Positions 56,598 through 64,000 of a DNA stretch of 64,000 nucleotides are shown here, in pieces. The translations under genes were made by a program, and so were the position numbers. Source of the DNA: Impatiens glandulifera (taxonomy: Eukaryota > Streptophyta > Magnoliopsida > Ericales > Balsaminaceae); assembly GCF_907164915.1 (NCBI RefSeq), contig NC_061867.1, forward strand, positions 35,027,751 to 35,091,750, given 5' to 3'. Every line of letters starts with the position of its first letter. The stretch's first letter is position 1. The notes beneath the pieces were generated by a model. That model searched no databases and was not told where the DNA came from. It saw nothing but the letters and a program-made list of their open reading frames with translations.

Positions 56598-58157
56598 TGT
56601 TAGGTCAAATTTATCTTGACTATCGTTATTTTGATGATGTATGAGTAAAACTTAATTATGATGTTTAGATATGAATGAAGTTAAGTCGTCTAATTGTTTC
56701 TATGCAAGTGCATTTAGATTTGGCTAAGTTAGATGTGGTCTAAGCAGGCTAATTAGACGTGTAAGTCTAATAGATACGTAGTTAGACGTGTCAGTCTAAC
56801 AGATACGTAGTTAGACGTGCTAGTCTAACAGATACGTAGTTAGACGTGTTAGACTAACAGATACGTAGTTAGACGTGCTAGTCTAACAGATACGTAGTTA
56901 GACGTGTCAGTCTAACAGATATGTAGTTAGACGTGTCTGTCTAACAGATACGTAGTTAGACGTGACAGTCTAACAGATACGTAGTTAGACGTGTTAGTCT
57001 AACAGATACGTAGTTAGACGTGCTATGTAACAGATACGTAGTTAGACTTGTCAGTCTAACAGATACGTAGTTAGATGTGCCAGTCTAACAGATACGTATT
57101 TAAAAGTGTCAGTCTAACAGACATGAAGTTAGATGTTGGCGTCTAACTCCTTTAGATTAGTCTGAAGTTGTGTAAGGTTAGACGTTGCAGTCTAACTCCA
57201 TTAGACGTGGTAGTCTAATGGGATGCGTAGTTAGATGGTGCAGTCTAACTCCATTAGAGGTGGTAGTCTAATGGATCTCTATGATAGACGTTGGCGTCTA
57301 ACTCTATTAGACTTGGTGGTCTAATGGAGCACATCTAATGCCTCACTTCAGCAGCCGTCTGAAGTTAGCATACGTCTACCCACGATCAACTAGTTGTACG
57401 TTACTCCTACTCCACTTTCTCTTGCAGATCAGTATGTCAGATACTTGCATCAAATGAATGAACGCCACGTACGCAAATATTACTCTCACTACTTGTTTAG
57501 TACCAAACAGTTACAGAAGGATATCCCGCGCATTAACATGTAGTATGGCCACGATCCAGAAGCATAGAGTCTGTTGTACTTTGTCCTTTAGGCGGCCATC
57601 CTATGGGCGCGTGCCACGTGTCCATACAGAAGATTTGACCGTTGGTGTCCTTCCACTATATTTAGACGCTAAAGGACAACGGACGAATCTCTCTCGGTCT
57701 ACTAGTTACTCTACTCACATTACGAATTACTCTTGCACTTACTAATTGTACATCATATTCAAGTTTAAGAGAGAGAATCAAAAACAATGTTTTAGCTGAG
57801 AGATATTTTTAATCATATTGTAAGTTGAATAGAATCTGTTCTGTTCAATAGAGTGTTAGCTATTCAGTGAACTGTATTTGATTCAAGAAGTTTAGTGAAA
57901 TCGTTCCGGTTGTTGGAAGAACGGGGAACATCCATAAATATCTTGATGTGGTCTTTCCTTCTATCTTTCATTATTCATTAGTTCAAGGCTTCAAACCCAA
58001 ATAAACAATTCCGCACTTGGATCGTTTTAAGTGTTTGTGAAGGTTTGCGGAGAATAGAAAGTGATAGTAATCCCTATCAAGATTTCTATCAAACCGTTTT
58101 TCTGTAGTTGTTATTAATAGTTAGACCACGTCTATATTGATTACACCGATCCTATCA
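56598..58157 (+). mobile_element. Right LTR of E2 with promoter kept
   Basis: It starts TGTTAGGTCAAAT, preceded by AAAAAAGAGGAAAT, and ends CCTATCA. It carries about 13-14 units of 29 bp (56750-57145), GCCACGTACGC (57463), CCACGTGTCC (57614-57623) and a weak TATA element ACTATATTTAG near 57655. It retains the ~110 bases that E1's right LTR has lost. Confidence 0.8.
56750..57145 (+). repeat. Hairpin minisatellite, ~13-14 units of 29 bp
   Basis: Same 29-bp subtype as 35156-35585 but without its four-unit higher-order pattern; most units are close to the consensus core GTTAGAC-GTGTCA-GTCTAAC. Following unique sequence holds further paired stems (ATTAGAC-GTGGTA-GTCTAAT near 57197, ATTAGAC-TTGGTG-GTCTAAT near 57307). 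Confidence 0.9.
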
Positions 58158-58872
58158 ATGATAATATAGTTTTTAAATATTTTCTCAACATTAGTTCCAC
58201 ATTTTATTAAATCAATTTACATAAAAAGTACTTAAAAAATAAATATTTTATTTAGTTTATTTAGAATTTATTTCTAGTGACTTAACTCATTCATCAATAA
58301 ACACTTGATTTTCAGTTTGATCAAATACACCCTTAGTTTATATTTTGACTTTTGAGACTTATTTGTGCATGTGTAACATAATTTGTATAGAGGAAAGAAA
58401 AGTTGTTGAAGAAGCAACAAGGCAAGCTTTTCTCCTTGATAATATGATGACTATTATGGATGGGTTTGATGCAGGACGCTCTCTTCGTGAGTGGTATCAT
58501 TATGTGTTTCTTAAAATAAATTGGTGGTTTCTCATTGAAGCTTGTATTCATATACAGATTCATTATAGCATCATTTCAAATAGGGACAATGTTATGTTTT
58601 GACAATATTTTGAAACCTAGATAATATATTTTCAAGGTTATCCTTGTGGGATTTAAGACACATAATGTACAGGATAAGAAAATATTATACTTAGAGGAAA
58701 TGTACATTATAAAGACAACTATATGGACCTACATTAGATATATCAGGACTTCAAATACAAATTACATTGGATGTTACAGGTGCAAAGTTTTGCTTGAGCT
58801 TCATGTAAGCCTGTAAGGTCAGCCTGCTGGAGCTTTTTGCTTCTTGCATCGCATGAGAAAGTTTAATGTATA
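58158..58872. repeat. Flank shared with E1, ending at the duplication junction
   Basis: It matches 36493-37211 including the 85-codon frame of unknown meaning. The match ends at ATA 58870-58872, where sequence switches to the gypsy tail (equivalent to 46957 onward). Confidence 0.85.
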
Positions 58873-59530
58873 TCGAGACACTACTTACAAGCCCACTCCA
58901 TCAAGTTGGTATCAAGACTAGACCCAGTCCATTTCTTATTCCAACGAATTCTTCTTTCACCAAGGCTATCCAAATGATGAAGATGTTATACAAATACGAT
59001 ATAGCATACACAATAAAAAAATATTTTAAGGGTAGCAATGTTGCGAACATCCTTACTGACCAAGCCAATATTGTTAAGTTAGAAGACGAACTCGAATTCC
59101 CCGATTTGGAAATTCTGAATATAACTTTAGACACATAGAAACTAATGTTTGGAGGATCTTCTGGTAGTTGACCTGAAAGGGACGTATAACCCAATATTCA
59201 ATAAAACTCAAATATTCCATCACTAATAATGAGGCTGAATACGAGGCATTCCTATGGGGTCTCAAGATGGCATATGAAAACGAGGCAACAAAGCTAGAAG
59301 TTGTTTGTGACTCTAACTTGGTTATATCCCAAACTAATGGTACCTGGCTAGTAAAAGGGGAAAATATGAAACCCTACCACTCCTACTTAACCAATCTCAT
59401 GAACAAATTTAATCAAATATCATTTGTTAACGCTCTAAGAAGTAAAAATCGCTTCGTGGACGCCCTGGATACTTTGGCATCCGTTTCTAAAATTCCCGAC
59501 AGAATTAAATTCAAACCTCTAAAAATCTGA
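58873..59530 (+). pseudogene. pol: Gypsy RNase H tail and second RNase H, copy G2
   Basis: This repeats 46957-47614 at an offset of 11916. It holds YDIAYTIKKYFKGSNVANIL and, after the same frame breaks, MAYENEATKLEVVCDS, VISQTNGTW and NRFVDALDTLAS. Here the final motif is further decayed (ALD in place of ALA). Upstream protease and reverse transcriptase were not duplicated. Confidence 0.85.
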
Positions 59531-59574
59531 CAAAAACAACGACCTTCTTTTGAATTAGGAGAAGTCACTTCCTA

Positions 59575-60445
59575 TATTAGACTTGGTGGTCTAATGGAGG
59601 ATGTCTAATGCCTCGCTTCAGCAGCCGTCTGAAGTTAGCATACGTACCCACGATCAACTAGTTGTGTGCTACTCCTGCTCCACTTTCTCTTACAGATCTG
59701 TACGCTAGCTACTTGCATCAAATGAATGAACGCCACGTACGCAAATATTTCTTCCACTACTTGTTCAGTACCGGAAAGTTACAGAAGGATATCCCGCGCA
59801 CTACATTTTAGTACGGCCACGATCCAGAAGCACAGAGTCTGTTGTACTTTGTCCTTTAGGCGGCCATCCTATGGGCGCGTTCCACGTGTTCATACAGTAG
59901 ATTTAAATGTTGGTGTCCTTCCACTATATTTAGACGCTCAAGGACAACGGACGAATCTCTCTCGGTCTACCAGTTACTCTTCTCACATTATGAATTACTC
60001 ATGCAGTTACTGATTGTACGTCATATTCAAGTTCAAGAGAGAGAATCAAAAATACTATTTCAGCAGAGAGATATTCTTAATCATATTGTAAGTTGAATAG
60101 AGTCTGTTATGTTCAACAGAGTGTTAGCTATTTAGTGAACTATATTTGATTCAAGAAGTTTAGTGAAATCCTTCCGGTTGTTGGAAGAAGGGGTGACGTA
60201 GGAGAGTTAGTTTCGAACATCCATAAACATATTTTGTGTTATTTCCTTCTGTCTTTCATTATTCATTGGTTAAGGCTTCAAACCCAAACAAATAATTTCG
60301 CACTTGAATCGTTTCAAGTGTTTGTGAAGGTTTGCGAAAAATAGAAAGTGATAGTAATCCCTAACAAGATTTCTATCAAACCGTTTTTTCGTAGTTGTCA
60401 TCAATAGTCATACCTCCGTCTCTATTGATTACACCGATCCTATCA
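59575..60445 (+). mobile_element. 5' LTR of copia element C2, left part missing
   Basis: This is the counterpart of 47658-48529 with the same truncation point, so truncation preceded duplication. The G-box is changed to CCACGTGTTC (about 59882). It ends CTATCA at 60445. Confidence 0.85.
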
Positions 60446-60447
60446 AT

Positions 60448-60459
60448 TGGTATCAGAGC
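60448..60459 (+). other. Primer-binding site of C2
   Basis: Intact TGGTATCAGAGC after the LTR, as in C1. Confidence 0.95.
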
Positions 60460-60519
60460 TCTGTTTTCTATTCTCAAGAATTAAGAACCCGAATCATATC
60501 TAGAGGTAAACAAATCCCT

Positions 60520-61646
60520 ATGTTCTCAAAAGAAAATTTTGAATGCTAGAAGATGAGGATGCAAACGCGTTTGGCTGCTATCGATTATGACATTCTGTAT
60601 GTCATCTCTAATGGTCCTACAAAAATTAAAAAGCCAAGATGCGAATGGACGACTGAAGAAAAGATGATGAACAACTTAGACTACATCGCCAAAGACATCC
60701 TATACAAGTCTCTCAACATGGATGTGTTCATCAAGATCAAGTCATGCTCATCCTTTAAAGAAATCTTGGAGAAGCTCATTCAACTGTATGGCTATGATGT
60801 TCAAACAAAGAAGAATTTAACTAAGCAAAAGGTTCTTATAAGTGCTGTAAATAAGTCCAAATGGGCCGATAGCGATTTAGAGGATTCATCTGGTGAAAGT
60901 GATAATGAAGGTGTCACATGCGTGATGGAAGACGACAAATCAAATGTGACTCTTCCTCGGAAGGTTTTACAAGAGATGAATTAACTACTGCACTCAATGA
61001 CATGGTTAGTGAGTACAAGAAGTTATCAGACTCATTTAATGAAATGAAATTAAAATATGAATCTAATAATTATTCTTCATCTCAAGTTTCTGAACCAGAA
61101 TTTTTTGAAAACGTGGTAGAAGAGCTCTCATATGAGAATGAGATGCACAAAGAAAAAGTTCAAAATTTGACTTTTTAAAACCAACGTTTGACATATGTGG
61201 TAAGTTCCTGGACAAAATCTGGAGAGGCTGTCAAACAGAAAATCATTATGTTGAGGCCTACCGGATGCAAATCCGGTTTAGGATATGACAGTAATGACTC
61301 AGGCAGGTTCCGTAAAAAGTTAAACTCATCAACAGACAAGTTTAAGCCTATAAATTTTGTCGGAGGGAGTTTAACTGATACTGGAACTGATCCAAGATGT
61401 GATGAGATAACTTTAAAGGATGAAATTACTTATATTCCGCAAATTGTTAACTGGATAAAACCTAAAAAGAAAGAAGCTAATAAGTCTGGAAAACTAAAAC
61501 CTGAAAAGAAGTCAAGAAGCTTTAAACAAAAATTATCCTCTAAAGTTAAGGGAGCAGCTGCTAGTAGGAAGACGTCTGCTAAGTCTAAATCATACGCACT
61601 TATTACTACACAAAAAGGGAAGTCCATCAAAATATCTCAAATATGA
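60520..61646 (+). pseudogene. gag: Copia gag polyprotein (C2), internally deleted
   Basis: It has the same internal deletion as C1. The Trp after FEC is TAG (60547-60549), killing the start, so the first open stretch begins at 60553. The same frame change occurs near 60940; a further TAA at 61176-61178 breaks the coiled-coil part. The C-terminal stretch 61188-61646 keeps SWTKSGEAVKQ, GLGYD, and the lysine-rich KPEKKSRSFKQK tail, with the Trp that C1 has lost. Confidence 0.8.
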
Positions 61647-61729
61647 ATTCCTAAGGGACTGACTGATCGAGGACCTTAGTGAATGTGGGTACCAAAAAGT
61701 TTGTAAATATGTTTTTGTGTAGGTTGACT

Positions 61730-62073
61730 ACCTGGAGGATTCAGTTTGGTATCTGGACAATGGATGTTCTAGACACATGACTGGAGAAAGACGACTTGTA
61801 ACTGATATAACAAAATGTTCAGGTCCTAAGATTACTTTCGAAGATAACCGCAAGGGTAAGACCATGGGTAAGGGTAAGATTATCCATTGTAATCTAACCA
61901 TCAACAACGTGCTACTTGTTAAAAACTTGTGTTATAATTTGATAAGTATTAGTCAATTATGTGATAATGGATGTTTGTTTGATTTTCAAAGTCATGCATG
62001 CATAGTTAAGGATCAGCAGGGCAATGTTCTATTAACTAGAAGTAGGGTAGGAAACTCTTACAAAATGAACTGA
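61730..62073 (+). pseudogene. pol: Copia protease region (C2)
   Basis: The motif reads WYLDNGCSRHMTG, retaining the catalytic Asp lost in C1, but with Asn in place of the usual Ser. The downstream NNVLLVKNLCYNLISISQL is as in C1, and the same TGA ends the stretch, so that stop predates the duplication. Confidence 0.85.
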
Positions 62074-63087
62074 AAAACTGAAACGTCAAACCCCATATGC
62101 ATGATCACCAAAACTGATCAAAATTGGTTGTGGCATAAGAGATTAAATCATTTCAATTTTAAAACCATTAACAACATTTATTCGCATAACTTAGTTCTTA
62201 GTTTACCAAATTTGAAGTTTGTAAAGGACAAGGTCTGTTCTGCTTGCTAGTTAGGCAAGTAGAGAAAATCATCATTCAAAAGTAAAGGGAAATTTCAATC
62301 CAGTCGATGCTTGGAACTTTTACATATGGATCTGTTTGGTCCAATTCCTGTAAAGAGATTGGGGGGAATGAGATTTACCCTAGTCATTATTGATGATTTT
62401 TCACGTTTTACATGGGTTGTATCTTTTCCTTCAAAGGATCAGACTGTTTAGAATTTTATTAAACTTCTTAGAAGGATTCAAAACCAAAAATATTTAAGTG
62501 TTATTCAGATCAGAAGTGATCGGGGAACCGATTTCACCAATAGACGACAAACTTCTTACTTCGAGGAATCTGGTATTAGGAACAAGTTGTCTAGTGCTAG
62601 AACTCCACAACAAAATGGTATTGTTGAGAGAAGAGTCAACACACTAAAGGAAGCAGTGAGATCGATGCTTGCCGACTCAGGTGTTCCTCAGAAGTTTTGG
62701 GAAGAAGCCATAAACACAGCATGTTATACACCAAATCGGTCAATAATCAACAAACGCTTTGACAATACACCTTTTGAATTGTTTTATGGAAGAATTCATA
62801 TAGTTTACTACTTTAAAGTATTCGGGTGTAAGTGTTTTATTCATAACAATGGAAAAGAATATTTGACCGCTTTTAATGCTAAAGCAGATGCTGGAATCAT
62901 TCTAGGTTACTTATCAGTTAGTAAGACTTTCAAAGTATACAATAATCGTACACAAACTATTGAGGAATCCTTTCATGTTGTTTGTGATGAATCTGTGAAA
63001 AACAATTTAGTTGATCCCATCGACCCTACTAACAGATTAGAAGTGGCTTGTCTTGAATCTAATAGTGAGGATGAAGCTCATGTTTAA
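62074..63087 (+). pseudogene. pol: Copia integrase (C2)
   Basis: It shares the TAG stops within and just after CSAC with C1. A private TAG at 62449-62451 replaces the Glu codon kept in C1. RSDRGTDF, the open stretch from 62587 with RTPQQNGIVERR, and GCKCFIHNNGKEYLTA are present, so all catalytic acidic residues remain visible. A private TAA (63085-63087) ends it where C1 has Gln. Confidence 0.9.
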
Positions 63088-63364
63088 AAAGATTATCCGT
63101 CCGATCAAGTGGCTAATTTGAGAATCAACTAGACGTCCAAACTCCAGCTCAACAGGTTGTTGAAAGTTCGGACGTCGCGGGTCCAACTAATCTGACGTTT
63201 AATCCTCTTAGATCAAACTTTAGATGGAATAGAGATCATCCACCTGAATTGATAATTGGTAATCCTAATTCTCCTCGTAGGATAAGACGTCAATTGATGG
63301 ATGAGATGGCTAATTCTGATTTTATTTCACAAATTGAGCCTAAGAAAATTGGTGAAGATGTGCT
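63088..63364 (+). pseudogene. pol: Start of copia reverse transcriptase (C2), cut by deletion
   Basis: It runs as in C1 through NFRWNRDHP, IIGNPNSPRRIRRQL and IEPKKIGEDV, then joins directly to LTR sequence at 63364/63365. Relative to C1, 1611 bases (about 51449-53059) are absent, removing all remaining reverse transcriptase, RNase H, the purine tract and the LTR start. Confidence 0.85.
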
Positions 63365-63970
63365 CTACATAGACGCATGTTTGCTCAAGTAGTCTATGCT
63401 TCCATTTGGATAAATTTCTTGGTGGATAACCTGCGCGCTTAGACGTTCAAGTATATTAGACATTTAGACGTCTGAAAGACAAGAGAAGTTGGACGCTCAC
63501 GTCTAACCAAACACACGTTTAGCACGTGGTGTTTTGCGTAATTAGACGTCTAAAGTCTAATAGACCTTTAGTCGTCTATAAGACAATCGTGATTAGACGC
63601 CTGCGTCTAATAGACTCATGCATCTAATAGATGTCTATCCAGAATTAGAGGCATAGAATGTAAAAGGTAAGTTAAAAGTCTAACTACATGTTAACTTGGG
63701 CTACTCATCTTCAGGCTAGTTGGGACAGCTGTCCACTACTATAGTAGCTGTTCAGGTACTATTCCCGCCAAAATTGAAAATTCATCACTTCAATAACTTG
63801 AAGACATGTGTCTCTCAATGTTAAAAAAATGACTAAAAGTTCTAATAACTTTTATCTACACGCATGAAATTTTATGACAATTTGATGATTATGGACTTAA
63901 ATGATGTTTATCTTGAATAATGTGTCTCTTGAGAACTTAAACTCGTTCATCTTTGACAGTTCATATAATC
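63365..63970 (+). mobile_element. 3' LTR fragment of C2
   Basis: It matches 53060-53666, including the TAGACG-rich inverted repeats; here the long stem is altered to ATTAGACG-CCTG-CGTCTAAT. It is followed by another LTR start, as after C1. Confidence 0.8.
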
Positions 63971-64000
63971 TGTTGGTTCAAATTAGTTTGACTAACATTA
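63971..64000 (+). mobile_element. Start of a further E-type LTR, cut by the window end
   Basis: TGTTGGTTCAAATTAG repeats the start of E2's left LTR (53667), so the array of alternating C and E units appears to continue to the right. Confidence 0.75.

Larger units (their letters stand above)
53667..58157 (+). mobile_element. LTR unit E2 (near copy of E1)
   Basis: Left LTR 53667-55418, internal 55419-56597 (1179 bases, the same length as in E1) and right LTR 56598-58157. By eye the internal parts of E1 and E2 differ at only a few percent of positions, and left matches left and right matches right, while left and right LTRs within a unit differ far more. The right flank is also shared with E1, the left flank is not. 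E2 sits inside the ~11.9 kb tandem duplication. Confidence 0.8.

Overview
This 64 kb window looks like nuclear intergenic DNA of a flowering plant, made almost entirely of transposable elements. The evidence is a very AT-rich sequence (by eye, not counted), Ty1/copia remnants with a plant-type initiator-Met primer-binding site (TGGTATCAGAGC), a Ty3/gypsy Tat-type pol with two RNase H domains, a CACTA transposase fragment and several MITE-like repeats. I found no intact host gene, rRNA, canonical tRNA or CRISPR array. An orphan ORF in two of the LTR units resembles, from memory only, a repetitive protein family of asterid (Lamiales) genomes. The organism is therefore at best 'eudicot, possibly an asterid'.

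Layout. 1-1.9 kb: a tandem duplication, each copy holding a hAT-like MITE inside a SINE-like repeat. 2.5-3.4 kb: the 3' end of a copia element, cut by a CACTA-like element (3.4-7.0 kb). 7.0-25.0 kb: three head-to-tail copies of a ~6 kb unit that starts inside a copia LTR and ends in copia reverse transcriptase. 25.8-26.9 kb: a minus-strand LTR of a second family. 27-32 kb: AT-rich filler with a MITE, a TA microsatellite and a dispersed repeat. 32.3-36.5 kb: unit E1, two LTRs around an orphan ORF. 39.2-44.1 kb: a fourth, internally deleted copy of the 6 kb unit that continues further into reverse transcriptase. 44.5-47.6 kb: a decayed gypsy pol (G1). 47.7-53.7 kb: copia element C1 (gag, protease, integrase, RT, RNase H). 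53.7-58.2 kb: unit E2, a close copy of E1. 58.9-64.0 kb: a second copy of the G1 tail plus C1 (C2), lacking RT and RNase H, ending at the start of another LTR.

The right third is one large tandem duplication. About 11.9 kb (46957-58872: G1 tail, C1, E2 and its flank) is followed at once by a second copy that runs off the window, with a 3-bp (ATA) microhomology at the junction. E1 is a related copy about 21 kb to the left.

The most unusual feature is in the LTRs. Each E-type LTR carries a minisatellite of 13-24 units (28 or 29 bp) in which every unit is an inverted repeat (GTTAGAC-loop-GTCTAAC), with variants in which both arms change together (ATTAGAC-loop-GTCTAAT). An LTR of a different family at 26 kb has an unrelated minisatellite in the same position that also contains compensated inverted repeats. 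Downstream, the leader has a stem whose sequence differs between families while its pairing is kept. All six E/C LTR copies also contain two ACGT-core sites upstream of the U3/R promoter region.

All coding regions are broken. C1 and C2 share some stops, each has private ones, and several Trp and Gln codons have become stops through C-to-T or G-to-A changes. I infer a heterochromatic, silenced, locally amplifying nest of non-autonomous LTR elements.
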